Of a DNA stretch of 31,586 nucleotides, positions 6,723 through 17,500 are shown in pieces. Numbering within the stretch: position 1 is the first letter of the stretch; every line of letters begins with the position of its first letter. Origin of the DNA: an uncultured Ruminococcus sp. (lineage in GTDB: Bacteria > Bacillota > Clostridia > Oscillospirales > Ruminococcaceae). The DNA is taken from NCBI GenBank assembly GCA_937894495.1, contig CALCRR010000334.1, positions 1 through 31,586 on the forward strand. Reading direction: 5' to 3'. The notes below the pieces were generated by a model, which worked only from the letters and a program-made list of their open reading frames with translations, ran no database searches and had not been told where the DNA came from. The position numbers were made by a program, and so were the translations under genes.

Positions 6723-6825
6723 TAATATTGTATCAATAGCTTTAAGTGCCTAATTATACATAATGCGTTGACAAAAATTTACAAATACTCGGTTTTGTGT
6801 GCCGATGAAATGGAGAGGATAAATT

Positions 6826-7422
6826 ATGAAAACGAATAAGGACCCACCGAGCACGAGGGGCTATGCCGTGCTTTCGGTCGTGCGGAGGATTTTTATCTAT
6901 CTGCTGGCGGTGGGCTTGGTAATAGCCGCATTGCTGTTCACAGCGTCGAACAGCCCGAGCAAGTCTCTTTTCGGATACCGTTACTACACGGTGCTTACTC
7001 CCTCGATGGAGCCTGCATACAGCGTTGGTGATATGGTGTTCGTTAAGATAAAAAAAGCCGACAAGATCAATGTCGGCGATGTCATAACATTCAACCCTTC
7101 GGCTGACAGTGAAGCCTACCTGACCCACCGTGTTACCGAGAAGATCGAGAACTACGAGGGCACGGGGGTCACCTGTTTCAGGACCAAGGGTGATGCCAAT
7201 GACAGCGAGGATCAGTTCCTGATAGATGAGGAGCGGGTGATCGGTACGGTGAGCGCAGGCGTGCCAAAGCTGGGATATATCGTGAGATTTGTGCAGCTGC
7301 GGTGGTATTTTGTAGTGCCGACCATAGTGCTGATATTCGTGTTCTTCAAGCTGGTGGGAATGTACCTCGCGGCCCCCGAAGAGGAGGAAGCCCCCGCTGC
7401 GCAGGCGGAGGCAGAGAGCTGA
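6826..7422 (+). CDS. sipW: SipW-type signal peptidase I
   Basis: This 198-residue membrane protease cleaves signal peptides of fibre subunits. A membrane segment at about residues 20-41 is followed by the catalytic serine in TPSMEP (Ser60), then LTHRV with His101 where the usual bacterial enzymes have lysine, and TKGDAND (120-126) with a conserved Asp. A Ser-His enzyme of this kind is the archaeal/ER-like S26B type, to which Bacillus SipW belongs. A second membrane segment (about 161-182) is followed by an acidic alanine/glutamate tail. ATG at 6826 has GGAGAGG seven bases upstream. It is the first gene of the operon and lies 27 nt before the BsaA-like subunit. In Bacillus, SipW processes TasA and TapA, so the neighbouring short-signal proteins are its likely substrates. 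Confidence 0.92.
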   Translation: MKTNKDPPSTRGYAVLSVVRRIFIYLLAVGLVIAALLFTASNSPSKSLFGYRYYTVLTPSMEPAYSVGDMVFVKIKKADKINVGDVITFNPSADSEAYLTHRVTEKIENYEGTGVTCFRTKGDANDSEDQFLIDEERVIGTVSAGVPKLGYIVRFVQLRWYFVVPTIVLIFVFFKLVGMYLAAPEEEEAPAAQAEAES

Positions 7423-7449
7423 CAAATTTATTATGAAAGGAAGATATTA

Positions 7450-8856
7450 ATGACAAACACAAAAAAGAAGCAGTCCTCTAAAGACAAGCGCATACTTATT
7501 GCTTCTGTGATCGTTGCCGCTGCCATTGTTGCAGGTTCGACTTTTGCGTGGTTCACATCTCAGGACGAAGTTACTAACCGTTTGACAGCTTCGGCAGATT
7601 ATGGCGTAAGCATCGTCGAAGATTTCACACCGCCGGAGAACATGACACCGGGGCAGACTGTGAACAAGGACGTTTCCGTTGTGAATACGGGAAATATTGA
7701 TGCTTTTGTGAGAGTGGGCGTTGAGAATATGCTCCAGATTACAAAGTATGATGGCACTGCTGTAACGCTTGGCACTGCTACAGTAACTAATTATTATGCA
7801 GATGGCACAACCGATACAAGTGCAAATCCTGATGCAACAAAAACTCTGTCTTATACTTTGAAAGATTTTGTTACATCTTATACAGTTGATACGAATGCCG
7901 TTGAACTGAGCGACCATGAGTATACCGATGCCAACGGCAACAAGGTTGCAAATGAGGTTTCTTTGATTCAGGCTGGTGGTGAACTTGTTGTTGCAGCCGG
8001 TAAGGCTGTTGCCGTCACTGATCAGGTAATCAAGTCCGGTGATGATACCAACAATGACTATTCCGGTGCAGACCAGTATAAGCCTACTGCAACAGGTCTC
8101 TACATTTTCCGCAGAACCTATTATGAGAGAGACAACAATTCTACTGTAAAGTATTCCGGCTATTGGTATGATAATGGAAAGTATTATGCGCTTGTTACTG
8201 ATGTTGATGGCACAAATGCAACCGTTTATCTGCCGGAGGGTGCTGTTACAGAAGCTGCTACAGGCGATGGTAAGGTTGTAACTGCTCTTGATGCAAGCAA
8301 AATTCAGGTTAAGAAGACTGTGACAACAGATGCGAAAGGTACGGCTGATAATCTGACAATGTCATTTGTTAAGCTTGAAGGCACCACATATTCTGCTGTT
8401 CCGTCTGGTTCTGAAAGTACTGCAACACACATCAAGGTAATCTACAGCACAGATAACAGTGCAACAACTGATGATGTCGTCTTCTATATCAAATTGGAAG
8501 ATAGCTGGGCAAATAACTGGACTTATGTTGCAAAGAACATAACCCTTACTGATGGAGGATCTATACCGTCAGATATTGGTAAGGCTCTCGGCTATTTCTA
8601 CCTCAAGGATGACCTTGAAGCAGGTGCAACATCTCCGAAGCTTATTAACTCTGTGACACTGGACAGCACAGTAACACAGCAGGCGTATGTTGACCTTACC
8701 TATGATATCAATGTAATCCTCGACAGTGTTCAGGTTACTAAGGATGAGGACGGCAAGGAGACCACAACAGGTGCAAGCGAAACATGGGGTTCTGATGTTG
8801 CGGTTACAGCCCAGACAGCTGATGAGCTGAGCAATCTTGTGTGGACCACACCTTAA
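7450..8856 (+). CDS. BsaA/TasA-like SipW-dependent biofilm matrix protein
   Basis: This 468-residue secreted protein is the probable main fibre subunit. It starts with a basic stretch, a hydrophobic segment (about 15-29) and G-S-T-F-A-W-F-T (29-36), the hallmark of SipW-type signal peptides. Cleavage is expected near Ala33. The mature N-terminus has the camelysin/TasA-fold pattern PGQTVNKDVSVVNTGNID (67-84) and AFVRVGVEN (85-93), close to BsaA of Clostridium perfringens, which builds heat- and SDS-resistant biofilm polymers. The C-terminal part returns to beta-rich sequence (AYVDLTYDINVILDSVQV). There is no sortase motif or C-terminal membrane anchor. AAAGGAAG precedes the ATG. Codon usage in the central part leans to T-ending codons compared with its neighbours, which could reflect high expression or a different origin. 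Confidence 0.88.
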   Translation: MTNTKKKQSSKDKRILIASVIVAAAIVAGSTFAWFTSQDEVTNRLTASADYGVSIVEDFTPPENMTPGQTVNKDVSVVNTGNIDAFVRVGVENMLQITKYDGTAVTLGTATVTNYYADGTTDTSANPDATKTLSYTLKDFVTSYTVDTNAVELSDHEYTDANGNKVANEVSLIQAGGELVVAAGKAVAVTDQVIKSGDDTNNDYSGADQYKPTATGLYIFRRTYYERDNNSTVKYSGYWYDNGKYYALVTDVDGTNATVYLPEGAVTEAATGDGKVVTALDASKIQVKKTVTTDAKGTADNLTMSFVKLEGTTYSAVPSGSESTATHIKVIYSTDNSATTDDVVFYIKLEDSWANNWTYVAKNITLTDGGSIPSDIGKALGYFYLKDDLEAGATSPKLINSVTLDSTVTQQAYVDLTYDINVILDSVQVTKDEDGKETTTGASETWGSDVAVTAQTADELSNLVWTTP

Positions 8857-8873
8857 GCTTAACCCCACAACTC

Positions 8874-8906
8874 ACACGCCCACGACCGGAGGGGTCAAAA
8901 GCGTGT
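8874..8906 (+). promoter_or_regulatory. Intercistronic hairpin after the matrix-protein gene
   Basis: ACACGC (8874-8879) pairs with GCGTGT (8901-8906), enclosing a second stem GACC/GGTC (8884-8887, 8893-8896) with loop GGAGG. No T-run follows, so it is not a standard terminator. It sits 18 nt after the stop of the major subunit in the longest gap of the operon. It may stabilise the upstream message or lower readthrough so that the subunit is made in excess. Confidence 0.4.
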
Positions 8907-8976
8907 AAAGCAACAGGCACAGAAAAGTTCATAACACGAAAAATTTTTAACTAACCAATCGAAAGGAGGCTGCCAA

Positions 8977-9879
8977 TTGAATATCAAAAAGGCGATAACA
9001 ACACTCGTCGGCAGCCTTCTTATCTTCGTGAACGCAACAGGCTTTTCAGCCTTTGCGGAGGTCTCTTTGCCTGACGGAGCGGTAAAGGGGCTTCCTCAAA
9101 GGCTGGCGGCTCTCGACGACGAGGGCAATGCGGTCAATTCCGAAACGGGGGAGTATTTCTTCCACGTTGAAAATATGGAGTACGGCGTGACCTATACCAA
9201 AAACGTGCAGCTTATGAACCTGCGTGAGGATAAGTCGTACAACATCTATTTCTACACCCAGCCCCTCTATAAAAAAGGGGAGATAGACCTGGAGGAGGGC
9301 TGCGAGTGCCGCTTTTATCTCGACGGTGTGCAGATATATAAGGGCGATGTCAACGGCAAGGGCGATGAGGGTGAGATAGACCTGACCGAAACGCCCCTTA
9401 ACTGCGGCCATTTCGACCCCGGTGACTCTCATATCCTCAGGTGTGAGGTCATATGGAACGACCTTGATGTGCTTAAAAATGTTGATAACGGCTGGCGGCT
9501 GGTGGATAAGGACGGCACCCATGTGCTGGAGGGTCCTAACGGCGAGGGCTATGTCGAGGGCGAGATAGAGTTCAAGTGGATATTCTATGCACAGGTCAGC
9601 GAGGATACCTATATAGACGGCGGCGGAGGAGACCGTGACAGCTCGGGCGGCACAGACCGTGACAGCTCTGATAACAGCAGCCCCAATGACAATAACGGCG
9701 GAGGAAACGGCGGCAGCAACAGCAGCGGCGGCGGATTTTTCCCTCCCAATACAGGCGTGCTGCTCAACAGCGGTATGTTCTGGATAGTCTGCATGGGAGT
9801 TATCTCTCTGCTGATAATGATACTTCTTGTGCTTATTTTCAGACAGAAGAAGGACAGGCAAAAGGATAAAAAACCGTGA
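8977..9879 (+). CDS. Cell-wall-anchored surface protein with PPNTG sorting signal
   Basis: This 300-residue secreted protein is the most likely sortase substrate of the locus. The start is TTG at 8977, with AAAGGAGG seven bases upstream. An ordinary Sec signal peptide (1-27, ending SAFA) precedes a beta-rich ectodomain (about 30-212) with three cysteines (109, 111, 143) and a fourth at 156. A Gly/Ser/Asn/Asp-rich linker (214-253) leads to PPNTG (256-260), a hydrophobic membrane segment (about 267-288) and a basic tail. PPNTG fits the (S/P)PxTG motif known for sortase B of Clostridioides difficile, and the class B sortase gene overlaps its 3' end. It probably attaches the fibre base to peptidoglycan; that role is inferred. 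Confidence 0.85.
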   Translation: MNIKKAITTLVGSLLIFVNATGFSAFAEVSLPDGAVKGLPQRLAALDDEGNAVNSETGEYFFHVENMEYGVTYTKNVQLMNLREDKSYNIYFYTQPLYKKGEIDLEEGCECRFYLDGVQIYKGDVNGKGDEGEIDLTETPLNCGHFDPGDSHILRCEVIWNDLDVLKNVDNGWRLVDKDGTHVLEGPNGEGYVEGEIEFKWIFYAQVSEDTYIDGGGGDRDSSGGTDRDSSDNSSPNDNNGGGNGGSNSSGGGFFPPNTGVLLNSGMFWIVCMGVISLLIMILLVLIFRQKKDRQKDKKP

Positions 9880-10634
9880 AGCGCAGGGTAATGCTGCTGC
9901 TGGTGGTGATACTCGCCATAGCAGGCGCTTATTCGGCTTACAGGTATGTTAATGACAGCTATCTGCCAAGAAAGCAGCTGGAGGAGGATATCGCAAAGGC
10001 TCAGGAGCTGAACACTTCTGTGCGCCCTGCGGCGCTTGATGAAGACGGCAGTAACGATAATAACTTATCTGCGGCGCAGTATTTAAACGGCGATACCGCA
10101 GCCTGGATAACTATCCCCGATACCACTATCGACTACCCCGTGGTGCAGGGAGATGATAACAGCTATTATCTCACCCATACGATGGACGGTGAGTATAATC
10201 AGCACGGCACACCCTTTCTTGATAATCGCTGCAATGGCGATTTTACGGGCTTTACGTCCATTATCTACGGTCACCATTTCTATAACGATGACTCTGTAGT
10301 TTTCGGCACGCTTTATTATTTTAAAGACGCCGCTTATCTTGAAGCTCACCCCACAGCAAGGCTCGTTCTGCCAAGCGAGCTGTATGATGTGCGGTTGTTT
10401 GCATATATGAATGTCAGGAGCGACTCGCCTGTGTATTCGGCTGAGTTTGAGACTGATAAGCAGAAAGAGGAGTACCTCGACCATATATTTGAAAATGCGG
10501 CTTATACTGTTATGGACCGCAGCGAGCTTGACGCACACAGCAGGCTGGTGCTTTTATCCACCTGCACGGGAGAATTTTATGAGGCACGGGGAGTGCTTGT
10601 GGGGGTAATCAAGGAAAAGTCGGACAGTCAGTAA
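9876..10634 (+). CDS. srtB: Class B sortase
   Basis: This 252-residue membrane-bound transpeptidase cleaves sorting signals and joins the protein to the cell wall. An N-terminal membrane segment (about 4-20) is followed by a linker and the sortase barrel. Signatures are TIDYPVVQGDDNSYYL (84-99), IIYGHH with catalytic His133, LLSTC with Cys230, and EAR with Arg238. The spacing and the YPVVQG..D..YL motif are those of class B. The GTG start at 9876 overlaps the upstream stop (GTGA), so it is translationally coupled to the PPNTG protein, its likely substrate. No other sortase is seen in the window. Confidence 0.94.
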   Translation: MKRRVMLLLVVILAIAGAYSAYRYVNDSYLPRKQLEEDIAKAQELNTSVRPAALDEDGSNDNNLSAAQYLNGDTAAWITIPDTTIDYPVVQGDDNSYYLTHTMDGEYNQHGTPFLDNRCNGDFTGFTSIIYGHHFYNDDSVVFGTLYYFKDAAYLEAHPTARLVLPSELYDVRLFAYMNVRSDSPVYSAEFETDKQKEEYLDHIFENAAYTVMDRSELDAHSRLVLLSTCTGEFYEARGVLVGVIKEKSDSQ

Positions 10635-10663
10635 AGAGCATAAGTTCTCAGGAGGTGAGGAAG

Positions 10664-11533
10664 GTGAATATATCTGCTGTGCGTGAGCGGTTTGCAGGTC
10701 TTTTCAAGGACAAAAAACAGCGCCGCAGATCAATGTTTGTTATCCTTTCCTTCGTTTTATATGCGGTGGTCATAACCATGATCTTTGCTTACTACAGCTC
10801 CACCGATACCGTCACCAACCATATATCGGGCAAAAATATCGGGCTGGAGCTTTATGAGCCCGAGTGGGACACCAAAGGCGTTTTTTTAGCCGAAAAAAGC
10901 GAGCCGGGAATGACCATTCCCAAGGACCCCTATGCGGTGAATACGGGAGAAATGGACGAGGTGGTAAGGCTGAAGCTGGAGATCACTCTTGACGAGAGCA
11001 CGGCGCAGCTGCCCTCGGGCAATGACAATATCGAGGGTATGATAACCGCTGCCACCGATGACGAGAGAAAGATAGCCATACTAAAGTCTATACTTTTTTC
11101 GGACGACACCCCCCTTGTGACCATAGCGCCCTATGAAAGCCAGACCGAGTCAGGCAATAATATAAAGGTCGATGACTCACAGGGCAGCAGCTATTTTATG
11201 AGCTATAATGGCAGCGGCTTTCTTATCGAGGACGCAAGTACATCAAGTAACAAGTTCGTTTTGTATTTTTACTATATCGGCGATAACCATATAGGCGGCA
11301 CAGAAGGATATACGGAATTTACCAGAGCCGAGACCACTATGGAGATATTAAAGCCCGGCGAGGCTACTCCAAGGCTTTTTAACAAGCTGGTCTACCCTAT
11401 TTATAAAAAAGATTATCTTACAGTTTTCGATCAGGGCTATGATATAAAGATATCTGCCGAGGGAATACCTGTCAAGGAGTTTGGCAGCAGACCTGTTACG
11501 GTGGAGGTATTCAAGCAGATCGAAAAGGAATGA
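10664..11533 (+). CDS. SipW-type minor fibre subunit (TasA/camelysin-like)
   Basis: This 289-residue secreted or membrane-tethered protein has a basic N-terminus with KDKKQRRR (16-23), a hydrophobic segment (24-44) and STDTVTNHISG (46-56). That is the same layout as the matrix protein, where a short signal is followed by a (Q/T)D.VTN motif. PGMTIPKDPYAVNTGEMDEV (81-100) and VRLKLEITLD parallel PGQTVNKDVSVVNTGNIDAF of the matrix protein, so it shares that fold. GTG at 10664 is preferred because AGGAGG lies eight bases upstream; the in-frame GTG at 10655 overlaps the ribosome binding site. It has no sorting motif. It is likely processed by one of the SipW enzymes and may cap or nucleate the fibre. 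Confidence 0.75.
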   Translation: MNISAVRERFAGLFKDKKQRRRSMFVILSFVLYAVVITMIFAYYSSTDTVTNHISGKNIGLELYEPEWDTKGVFLAEKSEPGMTIPKDPYAVNTGEMDEVVRLKLEITLDESTAQLPSGNDNIEGMITAATDDERKIAILKSILFSDDTPLVTIAPYESQTESGNNIKVDDSQGSSYFMSYNGSGFLIEDASTSSNKFVLYFYYIGDNHIGGTEGYTEFTRAETTMEILKPGEATPRLFNKLVYPIYKKDYLTVFDQGYDIKISAEGIPVKEFGSRPVTVEVFKQIEKE

Positions 11534-11574
11534 CAGGTTTATATTAAGGCGTGCGCCTTGAATGGAGAGGTTTT

Positions 11575-14500
11575 ATGGGCATGGAAAACAAAAAGACCCT
11601 TAAAGGGCGGATAGCGGCTGCGCTGGGTGCGCTGCTGCTTGTTGTGTATACCATGACAGACGTCGTTTCGGCGGCTTTATATAATGAGCAGGCAGAAGCC
11701 CCTGCCGCAGCTGTGCAGTCAGGCGAAACGGCTTATGAGACCGAGCAGGCGGAGCAAAGCAGTGAGGAGACAGCTATGCCCGATGAAGCGGCTGCCGCTG
11801 AGGGTGAGGAACAGACTGCTGAGGAAGAGGAGCTTACATATGCCCGGCTGTCAGATGAGGACATCAAGCAGCTGGCAGAAGATGATATTCCCCTGGCAGG
11901 GTATGAGGAGTACCCTGCTGAAAGTGTTTTTGAAGCAGAGATAGAACCCTATGAGAACCCCCTCGCACTGGCGGAGATAAAGGTAGAACCCTCTGCCGAT
12001 GGAACATATGATCTTAGAAATTTAAATGACGAGCAGTGGGCTGCCGTGGTGGATTATTATACAGACCTTGAGGACCACGTAAAGAATTTTGATATAAGCT
12101 ATTCATCTGACGTGCTGGAGTCGGGCGACACCGCTGACCACATCGACAGAGACAAGAATTTTACAATAAAATACACTATAACTCTCAACACCTCTAAAGA
12201 GGTAGACAAGGGCTGTGCCGAGATACGTATACCTGCCGCTATAATGACGGACAGAAGCGGCAAGGTCATAACTATAAGAGGCACAGACGGCATAGCTCTG
12301 CCCAGATTTAACACGGAGCCTACCCTTGCCGTGGGTGATGACTCCAAGCTTTACAATAATGTTGACAATATCACAAAGAGCAGCCGTACACAGTTCGGCT
12401 ATTATATCGAAGATGAGGGAGCGAAAAACGAGACCTACGTTATCGTGAACTATGACCCTCTTAAAGCAGGCTCTACATGGTTTGAGGTGGTTTATGACCA
12501 GATAAATGTTTTTGACATCAAGGACGGTACTACCTGGGATATCGAGCCTGAGATAAAGGTAAACTATAAGTATGATAAGAGGATATATGTCTACACAGGC
12601 GGACTGCTGGATTACAGCAGCAATGAGGGTACGCTGAAAACGATACCGCTGAAAACTGAATGGAAAGAGTTTCTGCCTAATGCTATAGAGTGGGATCCGA
12701 ACGGATATGAAACTCTTGCTGCCAAGGCTACATCACAGATCTATACTGATAGTAATGGCAATACATATTATGTTGTTACTGACAACGACTCCTTTGTGTC
12801 AGTTTATTATACCGTTGATACAAGCACGGGAAATAAGACTCCTGTGTATAAACGTGAATTACTTGAGGACAAGTATTATAGGTATGAGAATAATGACTGG
12901 GTAGAATGCGACCCGTTTTCAATGCAGATGGCTGTATGGGACCTTACAGAATACGAAAAGGGCGGCGAAAAGTATTACTGCTATTTCGGAAACAGCGACG
13001 AGACTTCGGTCTATGTTTATTATGACGCCAACGGAAACCCCAAGTATAAAAAGACTACCCTCAACGGCACTACAAGCTATTTCAAGGTGAACGATGGGGG
13101 CACTGCCTGGGAAGCTGCCGACGAGAGCGAGCTGCCCTCAAATACCTGGATATACAGCGTTAAAAGCCGCGATGATAAGATAACAGGTACGGTAAACACC
13201 AAGGCGGAGATAAAGAGCGTTGACAAGACCGAGGGTCAGGTCACCAAAAGCGTGCTGGGCGACCTTAACTCACAGGCGCAGGTTGAGCAGTATCTGGGAA
13301 GCAATGTCAATGCAGCTTCCATCTCACCTGCTATTGACCTTGATAAAAATGTTTATGTGCTCTGGGAGGTAGCTGTCAAGGGTGAGAACTGCACCCAGCC
13401 CTTTGAGCTTTATCTGGACGAGGTGCTCAGCTACAATACCAGACAGGAGGGGCTCAGCTATACCTATTATGACAAGGCGACCGGCAATATAGTCACTGTG
13501 TCGGAGGATAATACTGTCCTCACTCAGGCAGACGGCACCAATGGCAGGATAATCGCTGTCAAGGACGCTGATGTTTACAGCGGTACTATCACCTCTGCAA
13601 GCGGTACCGGTACTGCTTTGAACTATACGCCTATGGCAAATTCTGAGGGTATCTGGTATATAGGCACAAGTGACCCCACAGATGCCAATACCGATACTGC
13701 AATGCATGACAGCGTCAGAAAATCAGGCGAGTTCTCAAAGAAAATATACGTTGTGGCAGAGTACCCAAGGGGAAACTACCCTGCACAGGGCGTAACTGCC
13801 GACCAGACGGGCGGAATATGCGTTGATACTCTTATAGAGAGCGCAGGCGGTTCGCTGGTATATGTGCCTGTCAATAAAACGTGGTGGGGCGCAAACACTG
13901 AATATAATATAAACGCGCTTATCAAGGCTGAGCTCACCGGCGATGAACGTGCCAATTTCCAGGACGGTAAGGGCAACCTTGTGAGCCGTGATGTTTTTAA
14001 AGAGGTAGTGCATGATATCATTACTTCGGAGAGCTCAGCAGCGGGCACAAGCCCCATACTTAATGAATTTGTTGAGATGCTCGCCGAAAATCTGCCCCAG
14101 CTGGAAAAGTTCAAAAGCATGTTTGAGGGCAAGACGAATGAGGAGATAAAGACTTATATCCTAGATGCATGGAAAAACGGCGGCGACGGCGACAAGGCTC
14201 AGATAAAGAAGGCTTGTGAACAGTATGTTGATGATATGCTGGAAAGCAACCTTGTGAGGATAAGCGAGTTTTCGAACATAAAGACCTATGACCCCAAGAA
14301 GATATACCGTGATGTTTACAATACATCAAACGTGGTGCTGGTCCCCCACGACCAGATAGACCCCCTTGACCAGAAGGAGGACAGCGAGGAACACAAGCGT
14401 GAGGACAGAGTGCCCAATGTGCCCAACGATTTTAAAATGGGCAAATCGGCTTCGGGCGGCAAGCAGGGCTGGATAGATATCTATGACAACTCTGACGATG

Positions 14501-17500
14501 ATTATTTCAAGAGCACCTTTAAGTTCAGCGTGAACTCGACCGCCACCATTTACGGCGAAACTCACTATGACAAGTATGCGTATTTCTATGATGAAAAAAG
14601 CTATGTTAATCTGGTAACTGCCGATGATGTTGTAACTGCCGAGCCCTGGGGCGAGAGCAGCTCAAAAAACACTATCTACGGCAAGTCCTACGTTCTTGAC
14701 GAAAAGGATTACGGCTACACCAACGCTAAAATAGTCGTTAACGAAATGGTGTATGACTATGTTACAGATATTGCAGCCTACGGCTCGGAGACTGCCGAAA
14801 ATGCGCTTATCAGCAAGGCAGGCAGCCCCGTTGACAGAGACTGGCATATCTCTGTAAGCTACAGCGGAGATGAGTGGACACCTTATGCCACAATTAAAAT
14901 GGAGGACTATCTAGCCGACAGCGCCAACTGGAGCAGTGACTCAAAGGGCAGCCATGTGCTTATGCTTGACTTTGAGAACGACGACCAGCCGGGTCTGCCC
15001 TACCGCATAAAGGTGGAGCATAACAGCATAGACTATCAGTCTATAGTTAAAATGGACCTGACCGCTGCTATAAAAAAGACCTCTCCTGTTCTGGGGGAGA
15101 ACGGTAAGATAAGAAGTGAGCTCTATCAGAAAACAGACGATACTTTATTCACAAGCCAGGACCCTGTGGCGGAGATATTCAAGCTGCGCCTGCGCAACTA
15201 TGCAGGTCTGCGCTCGCAGAAGTTCGAGCTGAGCGAGGACGAGGGCGGCAATATAACTGCAACCCCCGGCAAGATATTCAGCTCAGACTCAAATGCGTCG
15301 GGCTATGTGCTGCAAAACAGCGATCTGGTATCGGGGAATACAAGTATCACCGATGACTCGAGACTTACGGACGAGACCGAGATATCTGCCTCAGCCTTTG
15401 GCAATGAAGCCACTGCTTCGCAGATATACAGAAGCAATGCGGCGGTGGACGTTACAAAGCTGGAAAAGGACTCCTTTGCGGAAAAGACTTCTACCTACAC
15501 CAACGACCTCACCCACGGCAGAGCCCACATAACCTATAATATCGCAGGTATCGAGGGCTATTTCTTCGATAAGGATTTTAAAAACGACCTTGATGTGTTC
15601 ACAAAAGCAGGCAGCACCACGGTGCTCCCGGGCTCCAGCGACAGCGGGGTCTACTATATCTATGACCTGCTGCCCCCCGGCGTTGAGTATGAGGGCTACA
15701 GCGGAAGCAATGATAAGCCTGTAGCAGGCTTTGTCAAGTCTGCCACCAACATAAGCAAGGAGGATAACTGGGTAACTACCGATGCTGACGGAAACGATCT
15801 TATTGATATTTCTGCTGAGATCGTCAAGGAGGGCGACCCCGAATGGCAATCATGGGGCGGCTCGAACAACGGCAGGTATCTTATAAAGTTTAAGCTGGAT
15901 TTCTCTAAGCTCAACCAGGAGGAGCTGGCGAAGTATGCCTTTGTTGACAGCAACAGGTGGTTTTTCGGCGTCGGCATAAAGTTCCCAGCGAACGTTTCGT
16001 GGGAGAGATACAGTGCGGCTAAAAATACCCCGAACATAGCTGCCTATGTCACCGATAATGAGACTATAGGCAAGCGCGACACCCAGACCTATATGGATAA
16101 CGGTGCAGACGTTCCCATCAAGGAAGAGCACGGCTACCCCGACGCTTATGCGCCTTTCAGAAATACAGATACCGACTCATATAAATCGGATTTTGATAAA
16201 GACGAAGACGAATCAGAATACAACAGAATGTATGCCAAGTCTATGGACTTAGGCGACATTGCCCGTGCAAGCTCCACCGCGGTGGGCAAGCAGGTGCGTG
16301 CCGAGAAGGACACCTATGCCCTTTTCAGCGACCACACAGCGGTGATAAAGGGCGATAACTATGTATACAACGTTAATGTCGAGAACCAGGCAGGCGGCGC
16401 TGTAAGCTCGGTAATACTCTATGATATACTGGACAGGCACGTTACCAGCCAGTGGAAGGGCATTTTCCAGAGCATTGATACAACGCCTATGGAGCTTATG
16501 GGCGAGATATATCCGATGGTATATTACTATCAGGATGATATTGAGGTAAAAGCTGATGTGCTGGACAGCTTCGCAAGCGACCATATGCCTGCCGTAACAG
16601 GCACAAAAGCCACAGCGGCAACACTGCCCTCGGCGGGTGACTGGGCGGATAAAGGCTGGAAAACAAAAGATAATTACGACCCAAGCGAGGTAACAGCGGT
16701 GGCAGTGGTGCTTTATGCAGATGCTGAGCACACAACACCCTATGTTCTTAACGGCAAACAGACCCTTTCATACAGGATAACCATGAAAGCGCCTACGAAC
16801 ATCGACCTTACACAGAATAAGTATGCCACTAACAGACCTAACTACCGCTATTTCAAGGTAGAGAGGGATAATGCGGACGAAAACTGGGTAATAATGAACG
16901 ATGCTACCTACTATAACGACCCCGGTAATGTAACAGTTGTTACCCTGGGCGACCGCAGAATGCTGAAGGTGGCAAAGCACGTTGAGTCCAAGTTCTCAAA
17001 TGCCGATGAAATAAACGACATGGAGTTCACCTTCCGCCTTACCAGACTTGCAGGCGTGTTTGAAAACGACGTGCTGACCTCTCAGGAGATACCCTGCACG
17101 AATATCCAGTATCAGATATACCCCTGCACCTTTGATGAAAAAAACAACATCAATAGCATAGACGAAGAGCACGAGATAGAAAAGGGCGTTATACATACCA
17201 CCAACGAAAACGGCGAGTTCACTTTGCACGATAATGAATGCGCTGTGTTTAAGTATGTCCCCTCGACTGCGGTAACAGGCACTGAGGCTTCGCAATATGA
17301 CTTTGACAACTACAGGATAAGCGAGCTCAGCAAGCCCTTCTGGTATGAGCTTAAAAATGTTGACTCAACATACGGCAGCACCTGGTATTCGGGTGGGGTA
17401 AGCAGCAGTGCGGCTTCTAATATAACAGATACAGACGCTTATAATTCTACCACTGTGGAGTATTACAAGCAGACAGGCGTTACTGTTACAAATACCTACA

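Noticed and set aside
6768..6773. Second TTGACA as an additional promoter for the fibre operon
   Set aside because: No TATAAT-like box lies 16-18 bases downstream (the sequence there is around GGTTTT).
9046..9861. A 271-codon minus-strand frame opposite the PPNTG protein
   Set aside because: The plus-strand protein has a signal peptide, sorting signal and ribosome binding site; the opposite frame is compositional shadow.
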